Part shown: one piece after another, positions 1 to 11,627 of the stretch | Numbering within the stretch: position 1 is the first letter of the stretch | Layout: each line of letters opens with the position of its first letter | NCBI GenBank assembly: GCA_035578905.1 | Contig: JAQJVL010000127.1 | Coordinates: forward strand, 434,001-498,000 | Origin: Stictocephala bisonia | Lineage: Eukaryota > Arthropoda > Insecta > Hemiptera > Membracidae | DNA length: 64,000 nucleotides | Direction: 5' to 3' | Notes under the pieces: model-generated | Databases searched by the model: none | Seen by the model: only the letters and a program-made list of their open reading frames with translations | Told to the model about the DNA's origin: nothing | Program-made: the position numbers and the translations under genes

Positions 1-1
1 C

Positions 2-1486
2 TAGATGACTAGGCAGCACTACACGGGGTTCACCCCTCTGTCGAGGACGGCAACAGAGTACCCATTTGGACAGAAATTAGGGAGGGTGGGCACCTCCCTC
101 TTGAAGCTCACCTAAGATGACTGACAGCTCAGGATATTTCTGCTGATGGGACAGTAGGTCGTCAAAAGCCAGAGGAAAATCCAGAAGAACAGCACGACAC
201 TGAGCAACAGCCTCAGTCGGTGGATCACTGGGTTCGTGGTACATGCGGGAAAGAGCATCCGCGATGACATTCTGGGTACCCTAAAGATGTTGAACTCGGA
301 ACTTAAAGGCAGAAATTTTGACCACCCAGCGACCAATTTTCCCAAGCTGTCTGGGAAGGGCAAGAAGCCAAGATAGTGCCTGATTGTCCGTCTCCAGCAA
401 GAACTCAGAGTTTTCCAAGAAACGCCGAAACTTGTCCGTACCAAAGACAACAGCCAGACACTCTAACTCATAGATGGAAGAAGCTTTCTTTTCCTGGTGA
501 GACAACGTCCTCGAAGCAAAATCGATGGGCTGCCTGACCCCATCAAACTCCTGAGAAAAAACGGCAGCAATGGCGGAGGAGGAGGCATCAGTCTGAAGAA
601 TAAATTCTCTGCTGAAATCAGGCATACGCAGGACAGGAGGTTGCATGATAGCCTCCTTGAGAGCATCAAAGGCAGTCTGCTGAGCTTGGCCCCACACAAA
701 AGGGACACCTTTCTTTCGCAACTCGTTCAACGGGGCAGCAAGCTCGGCCACGTTAGGGATGAAGCGCCGGTAAAAATTCACCATCCCCACAAAACGGGCA
801 ATCCCCTTGGCATCTCTGGGAGGAGGAAAATCCCGAATGCCCTGGGTCCTCGCAGGATCAATGCAGACGCCTCGAGAAGATATCAGATGACCCAGAAAAG
901 AAATCTCAGGACGAGCAAAAGTGACTTTCTCTGGATTGACGGTAAGGCCAGCTGATTTAAGGCGACTAAGAACTTCCTCCAGATGTTGCATGTGTTCCCC
1001 GAAAGTCTCACTGTAGACAAGAAGGTCGTCCAGGTAATTGAAGACAAACTTGAATTTCACATCATGGAAGATGGAATCAAGCAGACGAGTAAGAGTCTGG
1101 GCACCCACAGCAAGACCCATAGGAACCCTAGTGAACTGGTAAAGATTCCAGGGAACACAGAAGCTAGTCATAGGCCGTGATTCCTTCTTCAATGGAATCT
1201 GATGGTAGGCCTGGTTCAAATCAAACACACTGCAAAACTTAGCCTTACCGAACCAATCAAACGCAGAATGCAAATCAGGCAGAGGTACCGAGTCAATAGC
1301 GACCTTAGCGTTGAGCCTCCGATAATCCATCACAAGCCTAGACTTACCATTAGGCTTGGGCACAAGAAAAGCTGGACTGGCATAAGCAGAACGAGACGGT
1401 TCAATCACACCCTTGCTCAGAAGATCCTCAATCATAGCCCTCATAACCTCCATCTTTGGAGGAGCAAGTTTGTACGGAGACTTCTA
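2..1486 (-). pseudogene. pol: pol fragment: reverse transcriptase, RNase H and start of integrase linker (broken)
   Basis: From an ATG at 1453 a 390-residue frame runs to a stop at 281-283. Visible RT blocks are LVMDYRRLN (residues 40-48), the motif A aspartate in FDLNQAY (D78) and the catalytic YLDD (140-143). RNase H follows, with acidic residues in LQTDAS (D289), around YELE (E329/E331) and in ETDNQ (D355). The same frame continues past the TAG at 281-283 with recognisable RNase H C-terminal sequence (a DALSR-type motif) and a second stop, TAA at 77-79, before a stretch resembling the linker ahead of integrase. Upstream the frame is joined to the protease-linker segment by a frameshift near 1480-1486. 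The RT/RNase H catalytic residues survive, but the gene cannot make a full polyprotein. Family assignment is firm; lineage within Ty3/Gypsy is not determined. Confidence 0.9.
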
Positions 1487-2184
1487 ACTGGCTGAGAATC
1501 GGTGAGGTGGATCTCATACTCCAGAAGAGAAGTGACCCCAAGCTCAGCCGTAAGCACATCAGGAAACCGCAAACACAGCCTCCTAATGGCCTCCGCCTGC
1601 TCAGGGGGGAGATGACCAACTGGATCCACCTTGGGTTGTTCGGGCTCACAACCCACTTCTCTGACTGCAGGAGTGCAGTCAGAATCACCTACTAGAGGCA
1701 CCAAAACTCGCCGATGGAACTTGAAAAACATCTGGCGCTTCTGGAGGTCAAGCACCATACCAATTTTAGAGATAAAGTCTGCCCCTAGCATACAAGAAAC
1801 CGCCAGGTCCTTGGCAACAAGAAAACCCCACCTCCAGGAAAATCCTTCAATTTTAAAATGTAATGACGCCTTAAGAAGTATGGGTAGAGGAGTTTGGGAT
1901 GCCGTCCAGCACGTAATAGAAAGAAGGCTCGGTGTGCCTGACAAGTCCTAAGGCGTCAAGGGACTCAAAAAGAGAAAGGCTGATGATACAGCATGCCGAA
2001 CCAGAATCAAGAAGGGCTCGACACACCATACCACCAAAAGATACAAAAACGCCAGGACACACCGAGGTGACCGCACTAAGTCCCAGGGAAGCCATGCCAG
2101 CAAGGCCCGAAAAATCCCCGACACTCCTGCTATGGGCACGTGTCAAAGGCAAATGGCCACAGTCACTCGCAACAACGCGGGGAG
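1487..2184 (-). pseudogene. Retroviral-type aspartic protease and protease-RT linker (frameshifted)
   Basis: The first half lies in the frame containing ALLDSGSA (near 2003-2027), the active-site signature of a retropepsin, which matures the Gag-Pol polyprotein as a dimer. About 110 bases later the reading moves to another frame near 1885-1895. That frame carries a MLGADF-like C-terminal protease motif and a linker rich in charged residues leading to the RT start. The protease frame is open upstream across the end of gag, so gag and pro overlap in different frames, as expected for frameshift expression. Since other frameshifts here are clearly mutational, I cannot tell whether the gag/pro shift is programmed. 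Confidence 0.75.
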
Positions 2185-3526
2185 CTACTGTGGAGGCAAC
2201 CCCCCGCGCTGAGCGTTTCCCGCCCCACGACCTCGAGCACGTGGACAGTCACGTCGAATGTGACCAGGTTGGCCACAAGCAAAACACACAACCGGAGGCC
2301 GAGAACCACGACCCTCCACTGGCTGACTCACACCTAAAGACATAGCCGGTCGACGGGTGGGGAGAGCACGATGACTCTCATGATCCCTCCCTTGCTGGTC
2401 TGAGAACTGCACGCTGCGCGAAACAATGCACAGCTGATGCAGCTCCCGAAAAGTCGAAGGAACACCAGCAAAAACCAATCTGCACCGTTCTTCGGGAGAA
2501 ATGCCATCCAGGATGACACGAACGGTGTCAGCTTCAGAAAGTGTGAGGCGCAACGCTTGCCGAGCTTCCTTGACTGAAGAGACATAGGCTGCCAGAGACT
2601 CGCCCCTACCCTGCGACCGATAAAATCTGTCCATGACCATCCTCTCCCTGAGTCGAATGGGAAGAAACGATGACGGGCAACTCTCGATGGAACAAGTCCA
2701 CCGAGGCATCACTGGCCAAGACAGAACTCAGCAACTCCCCAACGGGACCTCTGCAATAAGGGAAAACCAGACGAAGCAAGTCCCCAGCCTGCATGCCGGG
2801 CATCTCACTAAGTCTGAGAAAGGCCACTAGGAACTTAAGAAGCTCCTCAGGATCCATCCCATCGATCACAGGGAGATTCTGGATCATGGGCGTGAGAGGG
2901 TTAGGTAGCTTGTGGTAGCTCAGCTGCAGAAGAGCAGGGGAACCCAACGGAGCCGAAGCAGAAGGAACGGCAGCTGGAGCCGACCCACAAGCAACCTCAA
3001 CAGAAACGCCTGCAGGCTCAGAAGGAACCTCAGGCACAGTGAGAGCCATTGTCTCAGCCTGCGGCCTCAACACGTTAGGTGAAAGCGCGAAAGTAGGCCG
3101 CTGACCCAGACCCGTAGGAGTCGTGGAACCGGAGAGTGCCTGAAAAATCTCATCCAGCCTAGACACACTCTCCAAGATCCACGCCCTATCCGACGGTTCC
3201 AACCCCAGTGCCCGGTTGACCAGCCTTAAACGGGCAAGCAGATGCCCCAAACGTGCAAGACGGCAGGCCCGGTCACGACCTACTGGAGGTTCAAACTGCA
3301 GATCTTCCAAAACCCCTTCCCAATCTTCCACCTTGCGCTTACAAACAGACAACTCATCACCAACCTCCAGTAGATCAGACCAATCCACCACCGTACCCGC
3401 GGACAACTGCTCCCGCAGCAACCTCCGGAGATTCAAAACATCACCCTCCGGAGTCACACCACGCGACCTCAACTCAAATATTAATTCCTCCTTGACTAGG
3501 AGCGCAACATTCTGCAGATAGGCCAT
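2185..3526 (-). pseudogene. gag: gag-like capsid/nucleocapsid gene, frameshifted
   Basis: I place the start at the ATG at 3526 (MAYLQN...), because the upstream in-frame ATG at 3559 adds only eleven residues. The N-terminal part runs in one frame to about 2660, where a mutational frameshift moves the reading to the frame ending at 2185-2187. The first third is leucine-rich and probably helical; the middle is proline/alanine-rich. The C-terminal part carries a single CCHC zinc knuckle of the form CX2CX4HX4C (CFACGQPGHIRRDC, about 2243-2287) followed by an Arg/Gly-rich tail. Gag would form the particle and package RNA. The knuckle makes the assignment secure; capsid boundaries are not resolved. 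Confidence 0.8.
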
Positions 3527-3680
3527 CTCTAACTCAACAATTCTCAACAATATACACAAAAAACAACAACTCCAGGGTCCAAGACGAACAAAACCCTCAG
3601 TCTACCGAGCCACTGCCGACCACTCCAATCCACCCATGAAACCCATTCAACAAGGTACCCAAGCGGATTGCCTAGTTGTT

Positions 3681-3731
<51 letters not shown>

Positions 3732-3944
3732 AGTTAAATTATTCATTTGGTTTTTTAATTGTTTTTGTTTTGAAATAATTATTTATTAGTTTTTTTTTTT
3801 TTTTTTTTTTTTATACAATACCAAGACACCTTGACGGTGGGTCGGCCAACCATGGCCCACTAACAGGCAAACACCCACCGTCAACAACCAATAGAGAATA
3901 ATTTTTTTTTTTTTTTTTTTAGGCAACCACGCTCTGCTACCAAT
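3527..3944 (-). other. Retrotransposon leader between LTR and gag, with primer-binding site and hairpin
   Basis: The leader contains long A tracts on the element strand (T runs at about 3681-3725, 3790-3812 and 3902-3920 on the plus strand) and a perfect 12-bp inverted repeat (3831-3842 with 3873-3884, 30-nt loop). The hairpin could be an RNA packaging or translation structure, but nothing here tests this. I see no open frame that would add to gag. Confidence 0.55.
3921..3942 (-). promoter_or_regulatory. tRNA primer-binding site (initiator Met-tRNA type)
   Basis: On the minus strand TGGTAGCAGAG followed by two mismatches and TGGTT matches the complement of the 3' end of eukaryotic initiator Met-tRNA (which ends ...CTCTGCTACCA, from memory). 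It lies two bases after a CA dinucleotide (3946-3945), the expected LTR end. This fixes the 5' LTR/leader junction and the element's polarity. The same bases can look like a tRNA D-arm, but there is no B box or second half, so I prefer the primer-site reading. Confidence 0.6.
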
Positions 3945-5917
3945 TGAGACCCATCCCCTCCCCCACCAAAGCTGGAAAGCGTGCCAACTGGGGGATGGCT
4001 CAAAACCAGTTGAGCGATGGGATCACGGGTGGCAGTTGGAGGGTCAAAATAAAACTCGGCAGCTGAGCAAAACTAGTTTTATTACCAAGAAGCAAAAATT
4101 AATTAATCAAAAACGGCAGAAGGCCACAATATAAAATAGGCGGAAGGCCACAGTATAAATTTGCACTTAAATAAATAACAAACCACCCACAAAAGCTACA
4201 AGAACAACAAACTCTACAAATACCAAATTTAACAATTAACAACCTGTACGGCCTATCTGCAGCCTAGCCAGAGACACCCAAAACGTAAGAAAATGTTAAT
4301 AAATTAAAAGTGAACATCTAGAAACAATTTAGATAGCCCCAAAATAACACCGGCAATTCAGCCCACATCCCTTGATTCCACCGGGCCAGGGAGTAAGCCG
4401 GAATCCCTGGGCAGCTCCGAATTAGACGTTAAATCAAAGCACAATAATCCCCTTTTGGTGAAAGTTTAAAAATTAAATAATTTAAAAGAAAATATAACAC
4501 GGTACCGTGCGAGTAAAAATTCACTTCCGAACACCCCTAATACACTTAACAAAAAAAAAAAAAATAAATAAATAACAATAACTAGGCCTAAACATATAAA
4601 TAAATAACATCACGATTTAACAATAGGGACCTAACAAATATAAACTCTAAAATATCCAACAACCAAATAACCTACTTAAACTTAATAACAATAAATATTA
4701 ACACTAACAGTTCATTTTGTATTTAGTTTTTTTTCTTTAATAAAAAAAATTTATATAGGTCCCCATGGCTGTGTTGCATAAACTGTTTGTTTTAGGCCTA
4801 GCCCACATTAAATTGTTCCATCACCATTCTTTTCTTCTTTTTTTTATATATTTCACTGGTTAATCTTGGTTTATTTTTTTAATGTAAAAATTTCAACAGC
4901 AAAACCCCTAGCTCAGCCGCTGGGAAAAACGACATAGAACGCACTGACCTGAGGACAGAAGACTTCTACCACCAAAGATGTAGAGCGGGTAGAGGGCGAC
5001 TCCAGGCTCCAACATGGTCCTCAGGCCAGGCTAGCAGTGTAGATGGTAGACAATCCCCGGACGGCAGGCCGAGGGCTGAACGTCCCACTCAAGGACCCTG
5101 GACTGCAAGGTCAAACACAGCCATTAAACACAGTCTAGCCATCACAACAAAATATTACACATAACCACTAAATATAAGGGTGCATGATTTAACAAAACTG
5201 GACATGAAGAGCAAACAAGACAGTGAAAGATTAACTTTAGGCTATGAATAATTATGTTGGCAAACTCAGATTTAAAACCAACTTACAAATTTAACAAATT
5301 ATAAAAGACGTAGTTACGTATATGGAACTAAAAATGACAAACTGAAAACTAGGCTATGGATACATGAGCAATAGGTTATAACATGAAAATCAAAGGGTAC
5401 AGCTAGGCTAGGTTATTGGCAAAGAACAAAAAATATGGTAAATCGGTAACTACAACTGTAAAAAGGCTCAACAAAACATTGTACAGAACTACTATTGACA
5501 ATAAAGGCAGATATAAAAAGCATTAACGGTAAAAGTAACATGGAGCACATGGCTTTAACCTAGTCTGAGAAACATCTAGACAAAGAACACAAAATTTAAC
5601 AAAACTCTGAAAACACAAGCAAGAACGATTAATATTATTGAAACAAAATATTCTCACCAAAAGGGTGATTAAATATTAGAAATTACAAAAGAACACTTAC
5701 GTTTTAGGAGCCTTAGCCGAACATGTCTATTTCTGCAGGCAGCACAAGACAACTGAACAGACAGGCCAACCTGACCGAAGCTGCTGGAACACGGAACGAA
5801 ATGGAACTGAGCCAACGGCCACCAAAGTACGTGAATCGCCGGGCAAAAGCGAATCTCAGGCAGCCCGGCAGACTACGACGGAAAAAACGAAATGTACCGG
5901 TCAAAAGACCCGGTACA
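3945..5917 (-). repeat. Probable 5' LTR of the Gypsy-like element (about 1.97 kb)
   Basis: The inner edge (CA at 3946-3945) is set by the adjacent primer-binding site. The outer edge is placed at TGTACCGGG (minus strand, beginning 5917), because the neighbouring foldback's arm homology starts exactly at 5918. Two GC-richer patches (about 4900-5120 and 5705-5915) sit in an AT-rich LTR; the outer patch would be in the promoter/start region and is followed by a splice-donor-like GTAAGT on the minus strand near 5700. The 3' LTR is outside the window, so direct LTR-LTR comparison is impossible and the outer boundary is inferred. Confidence 0.5.
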
Positions 5918-6596
5918 GTTTTTTAGAAAATAGTTTATATCTTCAAAATGGTTTGAGATATCAAGTTCAAACTTTGTACATTTACTAATGTCATTAGTAT
6001 ACATTTCAAATAAAAGTTTAAAAATTATATCATTTACATAAACAAAATGGCGGCCATTTAAAATATTCCTAATAACTTTATTTTAACAATTTAAATTTAA
6101 ACAAGCCTAATAACTTTTAAATGAGGGATGTTATAGAAAAATGACACGATACATATAAAATAGCTCCTTTTAATACAAGAATGTTGGTACCAGTTTTATT
6201 TTTCTACAATAAGTTTTTACAGACATGAGTAAGATTTCTTAAGTAAAGGTCTGTTTTATTCAAAATTCCAAAGTGTTTTCAAATAAAACACGGACCTTTC
6301 CTTGAGAAATCTTACTTATTTCTGTAACAACTTACTGTAGAAAAAAATTCTTACTGGTACCAAAATTCTTGTATTAAAAGGTGATACTTTGTATCTGTCT
6401 TGTTATTTTCCTATAACATCACTCGTTTTAAAGTTATTAGGCTTTGAAAATTTTAAACGGCCGTTATTTTGTTTATGTAAATGATATAATTTTTAAAGTT
6501 TTATTTTATATGTATACTTATAAGGTAAGTAAATGTACAAAGTTTCAATTTGATATCTCAAACCATTTTGAAGATATCAATTATTTTCTAAAAAAC
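5918..6596. mobile_element. Foldback (palindromic) element, about 330-bp arms, left outer end lost to LTR insertion
   Basis: The sequence from 5918 reads rightward as the reverse complement of the sequence read leftward from 6596, with few mismatches, centred near 6270. Shared landmarks include TTCAAAATGGTTTGAGATAT (5941-5960) and its complement near 6557-6576, and AAATCTTAC-type motifs flanking the centre. No coding capacity is visible. The right flank (to about 6722) ends in GGGACACCCTGTATA, which resembles ends of insect DNA elements that I recall, so the palindrome may be the inner part of a larger element whose left end was removed or separated by the LTR element. Confidence 0.8.
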
Positions 6597-6725
6597 ATAT
6601 AAAGACAGATAGACAGTAAACTAAGCAAGATGGGACTATACATTATATAACGAAAATTGTTTGTTTTTACCTATAGTTTAACCCCGTGAAATTTTGGTCA
6701 GTAATTACGGGACACCCTGTATAAA
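6597..6725. repeat. Probable right end of a DNA element (GGGACACCCTGTATA terminus)
   Basis: About 125 bp follows the foldback and ends with a CGGGACACCCTGTATA-like terminus. The reciprocal left terminus is not present to the left of the foldback, where the LTR element sits. Assignment is by resemblance only. Confidence 0.35.
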
Positions 6726-6754
6726 AGTAACATTTTCATTTTCTTTTACATCTG

Positions 6755-6885
6755 GCTGGTATTGGCCCGTTCCCCTCCCACAGGCATGTGCCCATGAGGG
6801 AAATTATTTCCACTGTTATTATACTGTATAATCTTTACATTGTCATTATTGTTTTTGTAAATAAAATGCTTATCTATCTATCTAA
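6755..6885 (+). mobile_element. 3' end of a non-LTR retrotransposon (tail with short tandem repeat)
   Basis: A GC-richer stretch (GTGCCCATGAGGG near 6787) is followed by AATAAAATGC and then (TATC)n at about 6870-6882. An AATAAA-like signal next to a short tandem tail is common at LINE 3' ends. No coding sequence remains, so the clade is unknown. Confidence 0.45.
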
Positions 6886-7094
6886 TAAGTATTTAGGTTT
6901 AAATTATAGTTACAACTTAATAATATGACATAAATAAATCGAACAGGTGAGTTAGTTTAATATATAACAATATGTTTTTAATTACTATCATGTTTTTATC
7001 TAACTAAATGGAATGTTTTAAATATTATTATTTTAAACAATAATTAGGTAATATAACAGTATATACTATGCAACTAAATTTATTATAATTGTTA

Positions 7095-7455
7095 TGTATA
7101 ATTTTACACCTACACAAGTTCTGTGTTTTTGTGGTCTCCGAGCCTGTGCCCAGTTCTACTTGACCACATTGGTTAGTTATGTGGGCACATTCGTTTATCA
7201 ACACATGAGGACAAACGACAGTCCTGTTGTAACCACATATTTTGGTTTACCTACAGTAATTCTGTGGTTTTGTGATTTCTAAATATGTGCACAGTTTTAC
7301 TAGACCACACTGGTTAGTTATATGGTTATGTCTATATTTATATACATTAAGATAAAATCAAGACTGACATATGGCGGTTTATCTACACATACACAAGTTC
7401 TGTGGTTCAGAAGTCTCTGACTTTATGCACAGTTTTACTAGTGGTTAGTTTGTTC
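7095..7455. repeat. Degenerate tandem repeat, three units of about 140 bp
   Basis: Starts of similar units (TTCTGTGKTTTTGTGGTCTC-like) lie near 7117, 7259 and 7398. Each carries a GCACAGTTTTACTAG-like segment and, in the first two, ACCACAYTGGTTAGTTAT. A related TGTGGTTTTGTGGTCTG segment occurs in both arms of the large palindrome (about 23790 and 30910). The 62-codon open frame across it is an accident of composition. Confidence 0.6.
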
Positions 7456-10029
7456 TCACGAAATATAAAAAGTAGATATAATTCGTGAAAAAATATTTCT
7501 GCTAGTTACACGTTATAATACGTAAAATCCATTCTTATGTACTTTTATAAGAATAACTGTAACTATAAAATAACAAGCAGAGGTCATGTGTTATGGTTAC
7601 AAATTTTCAGGGTAGGAACAGAAAAAGGCAGTTTTTTTTAATATTTAGATAGTTTGGCCTGTAAATGAATATTTATATTAACTATTGACATTTTTATTAC
7701 TATTACTGTATTAATATTTTAATATGACTTTCACTTGTTTAGCATAATACTCTTGATTAGTAAGAAAGAAGTTTGAAATTTCAGTCCTACGAACAGGTAA
7801 CGTAAAAGTTTTTATAATATCAATAGCTAGAAATAATGTAGATTTTTATTTATGTTTCATTGTTATTGTGCCAAATAATGTCCATTACATAGTAAAATTA
7901 CAATTATATTATATACCAAAATAAAATTTCTTAAATTTTGTAATTTAATATTTATATTTACAGTATATTATTTGTATTAACACGATTTCAAATAGATGAG
8001 GGAAGATGCTAATACTGACAATATAAGAGGGTAAGAGGGAATGATCAGTAATGTTATTGCGAAATCAAAATTAAAATTATGGACCACTTAGTTAATGACT
8101 TGGCATTGTGTTCTTTTATAGGAGTATTTTTCACCAGGTATTCAATCAACGGGAATATCTGAGGTTGATTGGTGACGAAACAAGAATTTATTTCCGTGCC
8201 GGGTGGGAGCTCTATATTTAATCAATGAGAAACTAATTCTTCGTACTTCAGTTGTATGAATCAATCTAATTTTATATTTATATTCTTATTCTTTTAATTT
8301 AAAAGCTGCTTTGAAACCCGTATGATATAAACAGGAATTATTTTTTCAACAATATGTTACAATGCTGATTATATAGGTAATTTTTCCAGGATTTTAGGAG
8401 AATTTATTTCATAAATTATATATTATAGTAGCTCCTCCATACATACAATTTGTTTAAGATTAGTGTCTTTCTAGTTATATTTTATTACATTATATGTGAA
8501 TGGTATTATTACTATTATTGTTATTTCTTCATGATTATTACTCTATAATTTAACACCTTAAAAAAATAATAAAAAAAGTGCAAGACAAATTCAAATAATT
8601 TTAAAACATTTAAACTATTTGTTTATGAACGGAAAAATAAACAAAGTAAATATTGCGATTTTTTTTAAAACAAGTTTCTTTTTTATAGCGGTAGTATCTT
8701 CCAAACAGAAATTATGTTAAAAATGACTAATTAATTAGTGTCATATCTCTGTGATGTTTCCTTTGAAATGTATAATTTATGTTATTGAACATTTATGTAA
8801 ATACCAGTAGTGTACCATAGTAGTGAGCTTAATTGAATAATAACTTTAACCGAAAAAGGAACAAATTATCATAGCGTTTTAAGAGTTTTAAAAATGCCAA
8901 TGCGAAAACTAATTTAAAAAGTAAATTCCTAATTATTAATTCTTCTTACCAGCTTGAAATTTCGGGGGCATGCACGTACCCTTTCAAATAATACATTTGG
9001 ATGGACTAAGTATGTTTGTAATATAAATATGATTATGTATATTTTTAATTAACAAAGTGTTATATTATTATGTTTTATTTATACTCTAAAAGATAATTAT
9101 CTATTTACACATGTCTTTTCAACCTAAATAGCAAGTAAATATGTGCTGTTCCCAATACTGAGTTTTTCTTTAACTAATAAAAAATATTTAAATATAATGT
9201 TATCATAGTTTGGTTTTAAAATAGTTCCGATTATAATTACATAAGTAGTTGGAGGTAAATGCATGAAGGCACTACCTAATAGGCAATCACTATTTGTAGT
9301 GATAAGCAAGTATAATTTCCATCAATTCATTTTGTTTTTCACAACAGTTAATATAGGGTAAACGTTGTTCAAACTATGAGATAATTCCTTATTTAGTTTT
9401 AGAATGTATATTCTTCGTCCTTTCACAACATTAATTTTTGTTATTTGTGTGTTTAAAATAAAAAAACAATATCTGGCTTGTGTATTTGAGATTAATAATC
9501 TAAATAGCATTAATGTTCTTTTAAATTAAAAAAATAGTGATTGCGTGCTATAAAAAATATTAACAGTTAGACGAGAGCAACCTTAATTTAACATTAATAT
9601 TCTAGTAAAAATGCTCTCCCCTCCCCCCATCTCTATCGCCCGTATACACAATCTCTCCCTCCTTCCCTCCCTTTCGCCCTCCCAATCCGCTCATTGTATA
9701 ACATATTCCTATATAGAAAAATCTTAACGAATGTTAGTAACTTTTAAAAACACCCCAAACAACACTTTGGGCACCACGAGAAAAGGCTAGTTTAAGCAAA
9801 TAAGTTATAATTTAGACAAGAAGAATGTATGTTATTTAGGTTTCACTGATGGGCCTAGTTTGCTTATATTATACTTGCAGTACGTATACTTTTATTTATA
9901 CATACTGTAATCCTTTGACGTTTATTTAACTGTTACACGTTTGCATAAGATTCCCTCATAAGTATTAATAATAATAATAATAAATTAAAAATAAATATTA
10001 TCAGAAAAAATGAGACATTGGTTAGATTA
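7456..10029. other. AT-rich DNA without recognisable genes
   Basis: I see only short chance frames. A pyrimidine-rich, C-rich tract at about 9611-9692 (CTCTCCCCTCCCCCC and similar) is the only compositional oddity, and a (TAA)n run lies at 9966-9985. A slightly more complex patch at 8100-8230 could be an old repeat or exon remnant; I cannot assign it. Confidence 0.6.
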
Positions 10030-10776
10030 CAACAGGAAATGCAGTACAGGAAATGGAGTTGGTAAAATTTTAGTAGGGCGTCCGGAGAGTGTTAACTCAG
10101 AAAGCAAGGGATCGGATGTCAAGGAAGCAGGGTCAGCACTGTACACAGGATGGCCAGAATAATACAATTTGAGACTCACCAAAATTAGGCCAATGAATGT
10201 TGAGGCGACGGAGATTCAGTAGAAGTTCCGATGTTCCGCCCATCACGAAAACGGGCCTATAGGGTGATCCGTAGTAGGACCACCCATAATAATTGGTTGT
10301 TCGGAAATTGTAGGCGTGTCCAGTGAGTGGCAGGGGGAATGAGATACTAGGGAGAGAGTTGGAAAAGAAAGGGAGTCTGAGGAGAGTTTGGGAAGAGAGA
10401 GGACTTCGGGAAATAGACCAGTAGGGAGGACCAGCACCTGGTGGTCCAACTACCTAGACTTCGTCAACCCGCCCTGCAGAGCAAACACGGGACGAGCTAG
10501 AAGGAGGACTTGGAGCTACGGTCCAACCCCTTGCGATATCAACCCCCGGAGGACTTCACAAGCGACCACCCTGAACCTGAGGGACGACCGGACCTGCAGC
10601 CTATCCTGAGGACCAGAGAAACCACCTCAAGGGATTGCAAGTGCCTCCACCCACCCCCAAAGGACTACAAGCATCTCCAGACCTAACCAGCCCACCTGAC
10701 CCTGAGGGACAAGAGGACGCCGAATCCACTACGGCCCGTGGACACCCCATACCTGCAGTAGACGAGTCCAGGGGTA
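10030..10776 (+). other. GC-rich island, possibly the 3' coding end of a decayed retroelement
   Basis: This block is far more GC-rich than its flanks and, in its second half, has many CCACC/CCTGA motifs that translate to proline-rich, stop-interrupted peptides. A purine-rich CCAGGGGTA followed by TGTTAATATTTG at 10777 resembles a polypurine tract next to an LTR start. Such a layout fits the end of a gypsy- or copia-type pol, but no enzymatic motif is visible. It could also be a host UTR or exon. Confidence 0.35.
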
Positions 10777-11627
10777 TGTTAATATTTGTTTAACACCTCC
10801 AAGGTTTAAGGGAGCAAAATTTAAGTTGTAGGGGAAAAGAAATTTTGTAAGGTTCAATTACATTTACCTACACCAAAGCGTAAGCCGACAGGCAGTAATT
10901 TAATCAGATTAGACTGTCTAAATAATCGTAATTAAATGATGAAATAGAATTAACTGTTTGAGGGAATTTAGTCTGGATTGTTAATTTAAATTGTAAATGT
11001 ATAAATACTTACGTCCATGTAATGGATCATTGTCCGTATAAGTGGATGTTTTAATTTGATATAGATATATGTAGTAAATGAATAAATATATCGTTGAATA
11101 CATAAACCATAAATATTGGATATTTCTTGGGAAAGATAAAGGATAGCAACTAGGGCCATTTGAATATTTAGCTTATCGCTTGAAAATATTTGCACAATAA
11201 TATAATTAATATTGTACGGTAAATTGATTATGTTGTCATAGTTGGTAAGGTTGATAAATTATTGTTTGATTGTTAATTTTTATGGGAAATAGTTGATTAA
11301 TTATTCTTGAGTATAGCTTGTTAGTGGATATATAATTTCACTTGTTAGTGTAGACGGCTTGCACATATAAACTTATTTAGCTGATTCTTAATGTGACGTC
11401 GTGTAATTATTTAGAGGATGGTGATTTAATAGTATAGGAGATCGCTGTCGCTTGTTGTAAATAATATTCTTGAAAGTATTGATTCTCCGGGCTGTATATT
11501 GAAGGCCAATGTTAATAGTAAATTGACTGAAGGTTTATAAATGTATAGTTATAATTCTATAATTTGTATTGTCTAGTATTGAATGAGAAGGGTATATTGA
11601 AAGAGGTGTATAGTATACAATAGGATA

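Larger units (their letters stand above)
1..5917 (-). mobile_element. Ty3/Gypsy-like LTR retrotransposon, incomplete (left part outside window)
   Basis: Read on the minus strand the order is probable 5' LTR (5917 to 3945), primer-binding site, leader, gag, protease, reverse transcriptase, RNase H and the start of the connection to integrase. Integrase and the 3' LTR would lie beyond position 1. Protease-RT-RNase H order and a gag zinc knuckle are typical of Ty3/Gypsy. At least two frameshifts in addition to the gag/pro junction and two in-frame stops mean this copy is not autonomous. The element abuts a foldback repeat exactly where that repeat's left arm loses homology (5918), which supports the outer boundary. 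GC content in the coding part is clearly higher than in the surrounding DNA. Confidence 0.85.

Noticed and set aside
3900..3980. tRNA gene or tRNA-derived SINE head on the minus strand
   Set aside because: There is a D-arm-like stretch, but no B box, anticodon arm or acceptor pairing. The position next to an LTR end makes a primer-binding site more likely.
5713..5926. Small host gene or exon in the GC-rich patch at 5.7-5.9 kb
   Set aside because: Frames are open on both strands and the patch lies inside the inferred LTR; a splice-donor-like site alone is not enough.
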